Counted from the first letter of the stretch, positions 8,655-17,019 are shown. The stretch: DNA of 46,150 nucleotides from Bacteroidales bacterium UBA1725 (GCA_002315815.1 DCIN01000070.1:4632-50781), one strand, 5' to 3'. Made by a program: numbers and translations. Notes: generated by a model from the letters alone, not told the origin.

Positions 8655-9619
8655 CAGAATCTGTTTGCCTTCAATTTGAGTCCGGCATCCTGAGGGAGGC
8701 CGAACATAACGTTCATATTCTCGACGGCCTGGCCGGACGCTCCCTTGAGCAAGTTGTCTATGATGGAAATGACGTGCAGCTTGCCGCCATACTTCCTGAC
8801 ATAAACCACGGCCTTATTGGTGCCGACAACCATTTTGAGATCGGGATTGGACTCCGACACCGTCACGAAACGGGAATCCTCGTAATACTTTCTGTACAGC
8901 GACACTGCTTCTTCTTCTGACAGATCACAGTCAAAATATACAGAAGCCAGAATACCTCTGGGGAAATCCCCGCGCACCGGGACAAAGTTGATTCCTCCTT
9001 CCCAGGAAGGTGCAAGAGAGTGAAGGGTCTGGCTTATCTCCATCAGATGCTGGTGCGTGAAAGCCTTGTATATGGAAAGATTGTTGTCACGCCAGCTGAA
9101 ATGAGTGCTTTCCTGAAGCTTCTGACCGGCACCGGTAGAACCTGTTATTGCCGTGACGTGAACCTCCGGAAGAATATCGACGGCAGCGGCGGGCAGCAGT
9201 GCAAGCTGGATGGCAGTGGCAAAGCAGCCGGGATTGGCTACGTGCCTTGCTATGGCAATCTCGTCCCGGAATGCGTCCACGAGTCCGTAAACGAAATCCT
9301 CGGCATCCGCCTCGAGTCTGTAATCATTGCTGAGGTCGATTATGGCACCATCATACTCGTCAGGAAACGAAGCCACTGTCTGCTTTGCAGTCCCGTGACC
9401 CCCGCAGAGGAAAACCACGTCTGCCTTGCACACGGGTGCATCAGCGCAGAAAACAATATCTGTTTCTCCCAACAGATCCTGATGCACGGACCATACGGGC
9501 TTCCCCGCCTGGCTGGTGCTCTGTACAAAAGAGAGAGAAACGAAAGGATGATTGAGAAGTATCCTCAGAACCTCTCCGCCAGTATATCCGGCAGCGCCTA
9601 TGATTCCGGCCTTGATCAT
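8654..9619 (-). CDS. argC: N-acyl-gamma-glutamyl-phosphate reductase
   Basis: A 321-residue NADPH-dependent dehydrogenase. The Rossmann start GIIGAAGYTGGEVLRIL, the catalytic cysteine in HVANPGCFAT, and TGSTGAGQKL are present. It reduces N-acylglutamyl phosphate to the semialdehyde. The start overlaps the argG stop by four bases (ATGA arrangement), so the genes are translationally coupled. Confidence 0.94.
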   Translation of the reverse strand: MIKAGIIGAAGYTGGEVLRILLNHPFVSLSFVQSTSQAGKPVWSVHQDLLGETDIVFCADAPVCKADVVFLCGGHGTAKQTVASFPDEYDGAIIDLSNDYRLEADAEDFVYGLVDAFRDEIAIARHVANPGCFATAIQLALLPAAAVDILPEVHVTAITGSTGAGQKLQESTHFSWRDNNLSIYKAFTHQHLMEISQTLHSLAPSWEGGINFVPVRGDFPRGILASVYFDCDLSEEEAVSLYRKYYEDSRFVTVSESNPDLKMVVGTNKAVVYVRKYGGKLHVISIIDNLLKGASGQAVENMNVMFGLPQDAGLKLKANRF

Positions 9620-10833
9620 ATCTCCTTCTCCATCTTGGCCGCCTCGTCAGGATGACAGGCATAATAGGCACGGAGGGCTGTGGAACTGACCTTGATGAAG
9701 CCCTTTGCATCTTCGGAAGTCCAGCCTTTCTGCATCTCGCCGTACTCTCCGAACTTGTTCTTGACCAGGTCATTGGAAGATACTACACCCACCGCTTCGA
9801 AACAATGTGGACGGAGCAGCATCTCAACCTCGCCGCTCACATTGCGCTGACTGCTCTCGAGCATAGCCTCGATGTCCCTCATCACAGGCTCCATATACTG
9901 GCTCTCGTGCAGGAACATTCCGTACCAGTTTGCAACCTGGTCCTTCCAGTACTGCTGCCACTTGCTGAGGGTGAACTTCTCCAGATACTTATGGGCGGCG
10001 ATGATGAGCATAGAAGCCGCTGCCTCGAATCCCACTCTTCCCTTGATACCGATAATGGTGTCGCCCACGTGAATGTCACGTCCGATTCCGTAGGGGGCGG
10101 CAATTTCCTCGACACGGCGGATAGCCGCTATCTTGTCCGTGAACTTCTCTCCGTTCACGCTGCAGATTTCACCTTTGTCAAAACCGATCTTGATGCTCTC
10201 ACTTCCGGTTTCTGATATCTGCTTGAGATAGGCCTGCTCGGGAAGCCCCAGGGCAGAATCGAGAATCTCACCGCCACAGATGCTGGTACCCCAGAGCCCC
10301 ACATTGTATGAGTACTTGAGTTTCTTGAAATCGGCGCTGAACCCGTGGGCATTGAGATAATCCACCTCGTATTGGCGGGTGAGGGCCATATCGCGGGTGA
10401 GAGTGATGATTTCCACGCCGGGAGCCATCACCAGAAAAGTCATATCAAAGCGAACCTGATCGTTCCCCGCACCCGTGGATCCGTGAGCGATGGCGTCGGC
10501 TCCCACCTCCTTGGCATAGCGCGCAATGGCCATAGCCTGAAAAATACGTTCCGAGGAAACTGAAATCGGATAAGTTCCGTTACGGAGGACGTTGCCGTAC
10601 ACCATATACCTGAGACTCTTGTCATAGTATTCTCCGGTAACATCTATCGTGACGTACTTCACGGCTCCGAGCTTGTAGGCGTTCTCTTCATTCTTTTTCA
10701 GTTGTTCCGCCGAAAAGCCGCCGGTGTCGGCGCAGGCCGCATAGACTTCATATCCTTTCTCTTTCGCAAGGTACATAACGGTGAAGGACGTATCCAGTCC
10801 GCCGCTGTACGCAACTACAACTTTCTTTGCCAT
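9616..10833 (-). CDS. argG: Argininosuccinate synthase
   Basis: A 405-residue enzyme joining citrulline and aspartate with ATP. The pyrophosphatase loop AYSGGLDTS is at residues 8-16, and AHGSTGAGNDQVRF is near 113-126. The length fits the family. It is the second gene of the operon, five bases after the argR-GNAT fusion, and overlaps argC by four bases. Confidence 0.95.
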   Translation of the reverse strand: MAKKVVVAYSGGLDTSFTVMYLAKEKGYEVYAACADTGGFSAEQLKKNEENAYKLGAVKYVTIDVTGEYYDKSLRYMVYGNVLRNGTYPISVSSERIFQAMAIARYAKEVGADAIAHGSTGAGNDQVRFDMTFLVMAPGVEIITLTRDMALTRQYEVDYLNAHGFSADFKKLKYSYNVGLWGTSICGGEILDSALGLPEQAYLKQISETGSESIKIGFDKGEICSVNGEKFTDKIAAIRRVEEIAAPYGIGRDIHVGDTIIGIKGRVGFEAAASMLIIAAHKYLEKFTLSKWQQYWKDQVANWYGMFLHESQYMEPVMRDIEAMLESSQRNVSGEVEMLLRPHCFEAVGVVSSNDLVKNKFGEYGEMQKGWTSEDAKGFIKVSSTALRAYYACHPDEAAKMEKEI

Positions 10834-10838
10834 TTTCG

Positions 10839-11840
10839 TCAGATTTGAATTCCCCCGTGATTATGGATGGAGAGATGCTCATTGGGGTCGAAGAGCAATC
10901 CCGTACAAATACACATATTATAATTGTGGCTCTTGAGTATGTCGAAATGACGGCAGCCCTCGCAGCCCTTCCAGAATTCCGGGTCATTGGTAAGTTCACT
11001 GAAAGGAACCGGGCGGAACCCGAATTCGTAATTCATTTTCATCACAGCCGCGCCGGTGGTGATGGAGAATATCTTGGAATCGGGGAACAGCCTCCGCGAA
11101 AGATTGAAAGTCTGTTCCTTGATGCGTCTGGCAATGCCAAGTCCGCGGAATTTGTGTGCCACAATGAGACCGGAATTGGCAACAAAACTCTTTTCTCCCC
11201 AGGACTCTATGTAGGAGAATCCGGCGAACTCACCGGACTCCGACAAGGCTATCACCGCCTTACCGGCAAGCATCTTTTCCTGTATGTATTCGGGAGTTCT
11301 CCTGGCAATGCCGGTCTTGCGTTCCTGAGATGATATGAAGATTTCCTCGCAAATGGCTTCGGCATACTTGAAATCCTGCTTGCCAGCCACTCTCACGTCA
11401 ATATTGGAAATGCCGTATATTGCCTTGATTGTATCAAGTACGAACTGCTTGTCGGCATCCTCACGCAAAAGGACAAGGACAGTATCGTCCCCGGCGATGG
11501 TTCCCATCACTCCGGGAACCTTGGCCTCATCGAATTCCACCGCCACGGGCGATGCAAAACCCGGTTTGACGCGTATCACGCATATCTGGCCCGACACCTC
11601 GGCACCAACGGCCGTGAAATGACTTCTGGCAGCCATAGGACTGCGTATGCTGTAATATTGACCTTCAACGGGATCCGAAATCTTGACGGCCCCAATCTCT
11701 TTGATATCTCTGGACAATGTGGCCTGCGTCACAACTATTCCGGCATCCTCCAGGCATTTGACCAACTCATCCTGAGTATGCACTTTACGGGAGTTGATAA
11801 TATCCGCAATTACTTTTTTTCGATTGTCTTTTTCGCTCAT
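10839..11840 (-). CDS. argR: ArgR arginine repressor fused to a GNAT N-acylglutamate (succinylglutamate) synthase
   Basis: A single 333-residue reading frame with two complete domains. Residues 1-70 are the ArgR winged helix with TQATLSRDIKE. Residues 75-150 are the arginine-binding oligomerisation domain with GTIAGDDTVLV. Without a linker, residues 153-333 form a GNAT acetyltransferase with a FRGLGIARRI acyl-CoA loop and a Cys-rich C-terminal half (GCEGCRHF, MCICTG). In Bacteroides the matching GNAT is a separate gene beside argR and has been assigned as N-succinylglutamate synthase. No ATG or stop lies at the join, near 11400. It is the first gene of the operon it should regulate, and an ARG box overlaps its promoter. 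The fusion is read directly; the joint function is inferred. Confidence 0.88.
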   Translation of the reverse strand: MSEKDNRKKVIADIINSRKVHTQDELVKCLEDAGIVVTQATLSRDIKEIGAVKISDPVEGQYYSIRSPMAARSHFTAVGAEVSGQICVIRVKPGFASPVAVEFDEAKVPGVMGTIAGDDTVLVLLREDADKQFVLDTIKAIYGISNIDVRVAGKQDFKYAEAICEEIFISSQERKTGIARRTPEYIQEKMLAGKAVIALSESGEFAGFSYIESWGEKSFVANSGLIVAHKFRGLGIARRIKEQTFNLSRRLFPDSKIFSITTGAAVMKMNYEFGFRPVPFSELTNDPEFWKGCEGCRHFDILKSHNYNMCICTGLLFDPNEHLSIHNHGGIQI

Positions 11841-11857
11841 ACCATCAAAATAATATG

Positions 11858-11865
11858 CAAAGATA
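11858..11865 (-). promoter_or_regulatory. Promoter -7 box for the arginine operon
   Basis: On the minus strand TATCTTTG matches the Bacteroidetes -7 consensus TAnnTTTG and ends 17 bases before the argR-GNAT ATG. No good TTG lies 19-21 bases upstream, so the -33 element is weak. The ARG box overlaps this box by two bases. Confidence 0.7.
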
Positions 11866-11881
11866 TGAATATTTATTCAAA
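11864..11881. promoter_or_regulatory. ARG box (ArgR operator)
   Basis: The 18-mer tatgaatatttattcaaa matches the E. coli ArgR consensus wnTGAATwwwwATTCAnw at every defined position and is a near-perfect palindrome. It overlaps the -7 box of the arginine operon, so bound ArgR should block transcription of its own operon. It also lies just upstream of the his promoter -33 element. Confidence 0.85.
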
Positions 11882-11887
11882 TGAAGA

Positions 11888-11919
11888 CTTGGATAATTGT
11901 TTTTTTTTGAATACATTTG
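11888..11919 (+). promoter_or_regulatory. Histidine operon promoter
   Basis: A -33 element cTTG (11888-11891) and a -7 element TACATTTG (11912-11919) are spaced by 20 bases, a full match to the Bacteroidetes pattern. Transcription would begin at about 11924-11926, right at the ATG of the leader peptide. Confidence 0.8.
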
Positions 11920-11923
11920 CACT
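11906..11923. promoter_or_regulatory. Possible second, half-matching ARG box over the his -7 box
   Basis: TGAAT at 11908-11912 is a perfect left half-site; the right half is TTGCA against ATTCA (3 of 5). Its centre is 42 bases, about four helical turns, from the strong ARG box centre. ArgR bound at both could influence the his promoter. Weak evidence. Confidence 0.3.
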
Positions 11924-11926
11924 CAA

Positions 11927-11980
11927 ATGAGATATCAGAACGAATTCCATTGCCTCCGTCACCATATTTCACGCAAATAG
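11927..11980 (+). CDS. Histidine operon leader peptide
   Basis: A 17-codon ORF with the translation MRYQNEFHCLRHHISRK. Three of 17 residues are His, including an adjacent pair at codons 12-13. It begins at the predicted transcription start of the his promoter and ends 78 bases before hisG. An 8-bp inverted repeat (cagaacga at 11936-11943 and tcgttctg at 11992-11999) encloses the His codons, and a terminator hairpin lies downstream. This is the arrangement of ribosome-mediated attenuation: stalling at His codons when charged tRNA-His is scarce would change leader folding. No protein-level function is expected. Confidence 0.72.
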   Translation: MRYQNEFHCLRHHISRK

Positions 11981-12020
11981 GGTAGGCGATGTCGTTCTGT
12001 TATGAAAGATGAATACAAGG

Positions 12021-12047
12021 CTTGCCCCGAACGGAGCAGGTTTTTTT
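12021..12047 (+). terminator. Attenuator terminator in the hisG leader
   Basis: CTTGCCCC (12021-12028), loop GAAC, then GGAGCAGG (12033-12040) form an 8-pair stem with one mismatch and one G-U pair, followed by seven T residues. It lies between the leader peptide and hisG, so full termination would silence the operon. The loop GAACG can pair with CGTTC at 11993-11997, the same segment that pairs with 11936-11943, giving a possible switch. Confidence 0.7.
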
Positions 12048-12058
12048 ATTTTAACAAT

Positions 12059-12910
12059 ATGCTGAGAATAGCGATACAGTCAAAGGGAAGGCTGAACGAA
12101 GACAGTCTTTCGATGCTGCAGAGCATCGGAATAGAAATTGATGACCCTAAAAGAAAATTTCTCTCAAAGGCGAGAGGCTTCGAACTTGAAACACTCTTTC
12201 TGCGGGATGATGACATACCCGGCGTTGTGGAGGCCGGCACGGCATCTCTGGGCATCGTGGGGCTCAACGAAGTGGTCGAACGTGGTGCAAACGTGGAGAT
12301 TGTGACCAGACTCGGCTTCGGCAAATGCAGGATAAGCCTCGCAGTCCCGAAGAACAGCGGCTACGATGGCCTTTTCTGGCTCGAAGGGAAACGCATAGCC
12401 ACTTCCTATCCGGCAATACTCGGCAGATTTCTGGAGGAAAAAGGCATCCACGCTACAACAGAAATCATCACGGGGTCGGTGGAGATTGCTCCGGCAGCCG
12501 GTATCGCCGACTGTATATTCGACATAGTATCTTCCGGAAGCACTCTGATTTCCAACGGGTTGATAGAAGTGGAACGGGTTTTTGAATCGGAAGCCGTGCT
12601 GATTGCCGACAAGAATATGCCGGAAGAATACGTTCCGGCGCTTGATGAACTGCTTTTCAGAATAGAATCCCACAAGACCAGCAGGGGGATGAAATATATG
12701 ATGATGAATATTCCTCTGGCCTCGCTGGACGAAGCGACGAAGATTCTCCCCGCGATGCGCAGCCCGAGCGTTCTGCCGCTGGCATCTGAAGGCTGGTGTT
12801 CTCTACATTCGGTTGTGGAGGCATCTACAATGTGGGAGAAGATACGCCAGCTGAAGGCAATAGGCGCCGAAGGGATACTTGTGACCGATCTGGACAAGAT
12901 AATTCTGTAA
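12059..12910 (+). CDS. hisG: ATP phosphoribosyltransferase, long form
   Basis: A 283-residue enzyme joining ATP and PRPP in the first histidine step. It starts MLRIAIQSKGRL as in Bacteroides HisG and has a C-terminal regulatory domain of about 75 residues, which marks the long, histidine-inhibited form. An in-frame ATG at 12002 would add 19 residues, but that stretch is the attenuator hairpin read as codons, so I chose 12059. The next gene starts four bases after the stop. Confidence 0.93.
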   Translation: MLRIAIQSKGRLNEDSLSMLQSIGIEIDDPKRKFLSKARGFELETLFLRDDDIPGVVEAGTASLGIVGLNEVVERGANVEIVTRLGFGKCRISLAVPKNSGYDGLFWLEGKRIATSYPAILGRFLEEKGIHATTEIITGSVEIAPAAGIADCIFDIVSSGSTLISNGLIEVERVFESEAVLIADKNMPEEYVPALDELLFRIESHKTSRGMKYMMMNIPLASLDEATKILPAMRSPSVLPLASEGWCSLHSVVEASTMWEKIRQLKAIGAEGILVTDLDKIIL

Positions 12911-12914
12911 AAGT

Positions 12915-15242
12915 ATGATACTTTTTGAAGAACCGGCAGAGCAATCCTGGGAAGAACTCTGTGCGAGACCGGCGGACAATGATGCCGGAGTGGAGGTCTC
13001 GGTGAGGACCATTATGGACCGGGTCCGCAAGGAAGGTGACGCGGCACTGTACTCTCTCGCTGAAGAACTTGACGGCGTGCGGCCGGATAAGCTCAGGCTG
13101 TCGGAAGAAGCCATAGAGAAAGCCTGTTCCCTTGTAGATGAAAAGACGAAAAAGGCAATTGACACGGCTTATCATAACATTTATGTTTTCCACAAGGCCC
13201 AGATGCCGGGAAGACTGGAAGTCGAGACAGCCCCTGGAGTGCACTGCATCCATAAAAGCGTACCAATAGCCAGGACAGGACTCTACATCCCCGGCGGAAC
13301 GGCCCCGCTATTCTCCACGGTGCTGATGCTGGGAGTACCATCCCTCATTGCAGGATGCTCCCTACGCATACTCTGCACTCCTCCGCGCAAAGACGGAGGA
13401 GTGAGCGCGGAACTACTCTATGCGGCACACAAATGCGGTATCACAGACATTTTCCTGACAGGTGGAGCCCAGGCGATTGCCGCAATGGCTTATGGAACGG
13501 ACAGTATTCCTGCCGTGGACAAGATTTTCGGGCCGGGAAACCGCTACGTCACAACCGCCAAAAAACTGGTAGCTGCTGAAGGAATCGCAATCGATATGCC
13601 CGCCGGCCCATCTGAGGTGATGGTTCTCGCCGACAGCAGTGCCATCCCCGCATTCGTAGCATCGGACCTCCTCTCACAGGCGGAACACGGCAGGGACAGC
13701 CAGGTGATGCTGTTGTGCAGTTCAAAGGACATAGCCGAATCTGTACTTGCGGAAATCGACAGACAGGCTGCAGTCCTGCCCAGAGGGGCTATGATAAAGT
13801 CCTCGCTGGAGAGCAGCCGTGCAATCGTTTTCCGGGACAGGGAGAAGATGCTGGAATTCGCAGACCGTTATGCGCCCGAACACCTCATAATCTCGACTGC
13901 CGATGCCGATGCAATGGCTGAAAGAATAATGAATGCCGGCAGTATCTTCATTGGCAATTTCAGCCCGGAGAGTGCCGGAGACTATGCTTCAGGAACCAAT
14001 CATACCCTTCCGACTTCAGGACACTCACACGCATTCAGCGGAGTAAGCACTGACAGTTTCCTGCGTCACACCACGATTCAGAAAATCAGTCCTTCAGGTC
14101 TGGCGGGGCTGTCTGAATGCATAATAACGATGGCTGAGGCAGAAGGTCTGCAGGCCCACGCAAACGCCGTGAAGACAAGAATCACTGCCGGAACGGATAC
14201 AGATGCTTGCGGATCCGGTTGTGCCGTTGATGAAATAATGTCGTTGGTACGTCGGAATATACTCGAGCTTGAACCGTATAGCACCGCAAGGGATGACTGG
14301 AAAGGAAACGGAGGTGTCTTCATAGATGCAAACGAGAGTCCTTATGAAAACGGCTGCAACCGTTATCCGGACCCCAGGCAGAGATTGCTGAAGGAAAAGA
14401 TTGCATCACTCAAGGGAATAAAGACGGACAATCTGTTCCTCGGCAACGGAAGCGACGAGGCTATCGATTTGATGTATAGGATTTTCTGCGAACCCGGACG
14501 AGACAACGCCGTTTGCATAAGTCCATCTTACGGTATGTACAAGGTCGCAGCCCGCACTAACGGGGTGGAATTCCGGGAAGTAAGGCTTGGAGAGAATTTC
14601 AGCCTCCCATCTGAAGACCTTCTGAAAGCCTGCGACGCGTACACGAAGCTGATGTTTGTCTGCTCCCCAAACAACCCCACAGGAAACGTTTTCGGGAGGG
14701 AAGAGCTTCTCGCTCTTGGGCGGAAGTTCAGGGGAATCCTTGTGGTGGATGAGGCCTACATAGACTTTTCAACTGCGGGGAGCGTAGCACTCTGCTCTCC
14801 GAGGACAGTAGTGCTCCAGACTCTTTCCAAAGCCTGGGGACTGGCAGGCCTCAGAATAGGGCTCGCCATCGTGCATCCCGAAATTGCCAAGTTGATGGCC
14901 AAGGTCAAATATCCCTACAACATCAGCAGGGTTGTTCAGAATAAGGCTCTACAGATGCTGGATATTCCTCTCAAGCCCAGAGTTGATGAATGTCTGGCCG
15001 AACGCGGAAGGCTTTTCGATGAATTCTCCCGCATACCCGCCGTAAAGAAAGTATGGCCATCCGAGGCCAATTTCCTGCTCGCACGTTTCGATGACGCAGA
15101 TGCAGTCTATGACAGACTCTGTGCAGAAGGCATAATAGTGCGCAACCGTTCAAGACAGCCTTTATGCAGCGGATGCCTCAGAATCAGCATAGGCACTCCA
15201 GAAGAGAACGACATTCTGATCAAGACTCTCAAATCGTTATAA
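12915..15242 (+). CDS. hisDC: Histidinol dehydrogenase / histidinol-phosphate aminotransferase fusion
   Basis: One uninterrupted 775-residue frame. Residues 1 to about 430 are HisD, with GPGNRYVTTAKK, MPAGPSEVMV, YAPEHLI and GHSHAFSGVSTDSFLR (zinc and catalytic residues). Residues from about 447 are HisC, with SPSYGMY, CSPNNPTG and the PLP lysine in TLSKAWGLAGLRIG. The join near 14190-14260 is a short linker (TDTDACGSGCAVDE), with an in-frame ATG at 14237 that could have been an ancestral hisC start. HisC and HisD act on either side of histidinol-phosphate phosphatase, which is the N-terminal domain of the next gene. Both domains look active. Confidence 0.9.
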   Translation: MILFEEPAEQSWEELCARPADNDAGVEVSVRTIMDRVRKEGDAALYSLAEELDGVRPDKLRLSEEAIEKACSLVDEKTKKAIDTAYHNIYVFHKAQMPGRLEVETAPGVHCIHKSVPIARTGLYIPGGTAPLFSTVLMLGVPSLIAGCSLRILCTPPRKDGGVSAELLYAAHKCGITDIFLTGGAQAIAAMAYGTDSIPAVDKIFGPGNRYVTTAKKLVAAEGIAIDMPAGPSEVMVLADSSAIPAFVASDLLSQAEHGRDSQVMLLCSSKDIAESVLAEIDRQAAVLPRGAMIKSSLESSRAIVFRDREKMLEFADRYAPEHLIISTADADAMAERIMNAGSIFIGNFSPESAGDYASGTNHTLPTSGHSHAFSGVSTDSFLRHTTIQKISPSGLAGLSECIITMAEAEGLQAHANAVKTRITAGTDTDACGSGCAVDEIMSLVRRNILELEPYSTARDDWKGNGGVFIDANESPYENGCNRYPDPRQRLLKEKIASLKGIKTDNLFLGNGSDEAIDLMYRIFCEPGRDNAVCISPSYGMYKVAARTNGVEFREVRLGENFSLPSEDLLKACDAYTKLMFVCSPNNPTGNVFGREELLALGRKFRGILVVDEAYIDFSTAGSVALCSPRTVVLQTLSKAWGLAGLRIGLAIVHPEIAKLMAKVKYPYNISRVVQNKALQMLDIPLKPRVDECLAERGRLFDEFSRIPAVKKVWPSEANFLLARFDDADAVYDRLCAEGIIVRNRSRQPLCSGCLRISIGTPEENDILIKTLKSL

Positions 15243-15256
15243 TTGCAGAAGCCGCA

Positions 15257-16438
15257 ATGTGGGAAGGCTCGAAGAAAGACGGCACATCGAAGAAAGACAC
15301 GATGAAGGCCAATACGGTGGATAATAGTACGATGGATAATAGCACGATGGATAGTAACACGATGGATAGTAACATTCTGAAGAAGGCCCTGTTCATCGAC
15401 AGGGACGGTACCATAATAATTGAGCCTGCTGACGAGCAGGTCGATTCTCTCGAGAAACTCGTTTTTGTTCCCGGTGCAATTTCCGGGCTCAAGGCCATTT
15501 CCAATCTGGGATACGAGATGGTGATGGCAAGCAACCAGGACGGGCTCGGAACAGAATCATTCCCGGAAGAAGACTTTCTTCCGGCTCATACCAGAATGTT
15601 GGAAACCCTTTCCGGCGAGGGAGTCAGTTTTGATGACATTCTCATAGACCCCAGTATGCCGGAGGATCATTCCCCCTGTCGTAAACCGGGCACAGGGATG
15701 TTCGGCAAATATCTGGCTGGCGATTACGACCTTGCATCCTGCTGGGTGATAGGAGACCGGGAAACCGACAGACAACTGGCCGTGAATCTTGGCTGCAAGG
15801 CGCTGATTATCGGAAAAGACTTCGGTTGGGACAGAATCGTGGAGACAATACGCAGAGGAGCCAGGACGGCCGTGGTGGAGAGGAAGACAGCAGAGACCGA
15901 TATCAGGGTGGCCGTAGATCTGGACGTGAACGGTCCCTCATATTCCGACACAGGTCTCAAGTTTTTCGACCATATGCTGGACCAGATAGCACGCCACTCC
16001 GGAATCTCAATCCAGATTAGCTGCAAGGGCGACCTGCAGGTGGATGAGCACCACACGATGGAAGACGTGGGTATCGCACTGGGTGAGGCACTGCGAAACG
16101 CATTGGGAGACAAGAGGGGGCTGGAACGTTACGGTTTCGCCCTGCCTATGGATGAGAGCAGAGCCCTGGTGCTGCTGGATTTCAGCGGACGCATCGATTT
16201 CAGCTGGGACGTTGTCTTCACCCGCGAATATGTGGGAGATGTTCCCACGGAAATGTTCAAGCATTTCTTCCAGTCACTCTGCAGCGCATCAGTCTGCAAT
16301 CTCCGCATAGAAGCACGGGGAGAGAACAATCACCATCTGGCCGAAGCAGTCTTCAAGGCCTACGCCAGAGCACTTGGGTCGGCTGTGAGGAGAAATCCAT
16401 TCAATTACGAACTACCAAGCAGCAAGGGAGCATTATGA
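15257..16438 (+). CDS. hisB: Bifunctional histidinol-phosphatase / imidazoleglycerol-phosphate dehydratase
   Basis: The N-terminal HAD phosphatase starts KKALFIDRDGTI and has a Cys-containing PEDHSPCRKP loop; the C-terminal dehydratase has DHMLDQIARHSG, DEHHTMEDVGIALG and NNHHLAEAVFKA. The start is uncertain. ATG codons in frame occur at 15257, 15302, 15332, 15347 and 15362, and the last three sit in a 15-bp tandem repeat. I chose 15257 (393 residues), 15 bases after the hisDC stop. The conserved protein begins only at about 15374, so the first 39 residues are probably not functional. It overlaps hisH by four bases. Confidence 0.9.
   Translation: MWEGSKKDGTSKKDTMKANTVDNSTMDNSTMDSNTMDSNILKKALFIDRDGTIIIEPADEQVDSLEKLVFVPGAISGLKAISNLGYEMVMASNQDGLGTESFPEEDFLPAHTRMLETLSGEGVSFDDILIDPSMPEDHSPCRKPGTGMFGKYLAGDYDLASCWVIGDRETDRQLAVNLGCKALIIGKDFGWDRIVETIRRGARTAVVERKTAETDIRVAVDLDVNGPSYSDTGLKFFDHMLDQIARHSGISIQISCKGDLQVDEHHTMEDVGIALGEALRNALGDKRGLERYGFALPMDESRALVLLDFSGRIDFSWDVVFTREYVGDVPTEMFKHFFQSLCSASVCNLRIEARGENNHHLAEAVFKAYARALGSAVRRNPFNYELPSSKGAL
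15316..15373. repeat. 15-bp tandem repeat, about 3.9 copies, at the hisDC/hisB junction
   Basis: Units resemble gatggataatagcac and encode MDNST/MDSNT in the hisB frame. Three units contain an ATG in frame with hisB, so the repeat multiplies possible start codons. Unit length is a multiple of three, so copy changes keep the frame. Confidence 0.9.
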
Positions 16439-17019
16439 CAACCATAGTTGATTACAGAATGGGCAACTTGCGTTCGGTGAAGAACGCGCTGAGCAGACTC
16501 GGAGCTGAGTTCACCGTGACCTCCGACCCCGAACTTATTCTTGCCGCTGACAGGGTGATTCTTCCCGGAGTGGGCAATGCGGCTGAGGCAATGGACAACA
16601 TCCGTTCTGAGGGACTCGCCGAAGTGATACGGAGTCTGCGAAGACCTGTTCTGGGAATATGCATAGGTATGCAGATTCTCTGCCGGCACAGCGAAGAGGG
16701 GGATACGGATTGTCTGGGCGTATTCGACACTGACGTCAGACGTTTCGAGGCTTCTGCTGATCTCAAAGTCCCGCATATGGGATGGAACGGGATAGGAAAT
16801 CTCGATTCAAAACTATTCAAGGGTGTGAACGGAGGCAGTTTCGTGTATTTCGTTCATTCATACAGGCCGGAACTGTGCTGCGACACCGTTGCAACGTGCA
16901 ACTACGGTGGACTTTTCAGTGCCGCGCTCAAATATGAGAATTTTTATGGCACTCAGTTTCATCCGGAGAAAAGCGGTGATACGGGCGAGGCCATATTACG
17001 GAATTTCCTTTCGCTATGA
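16435..17019 (+). CDS. hisH: Imidazole glycerol phosphate synthase, glutaminase subunit
   Basis: A 194-residue class I glutamine amidotransferase supplying ammonia to HisF. The triad is intact: Cys in GICIGMQ, and His and Glu in TQFHPEKS. This matters because CarA in the same window has lost the corresponding His. It overlaps hisB and hisA by four bases each. Confidence 0.95.
   Translation: MTTIVDYRMGNLRSVKNALSRLGAEFTVTSDPELILAADRVILPGVGNAAEAMDNIRSEGLAEVIRSLRRPVLGICIGMQILCRHSEEGDTDCLGVFDTDVRRFEASADLKVPHMGWNGIGNLDSKLFKGVNGGSFVYFVHSYRPELCCDTVATCNYGGLFSAALKYENFYGTQFHPEKSGDTGEAILRNFLSL

Noticed and set aside
12002..12058. N-terminal extension of HisG from an upstream in-frame ATG
   Set aside because: The 19 codons are the attenuator hairpin and its T run, and known HisG proteins begin at the ATG at 12059.
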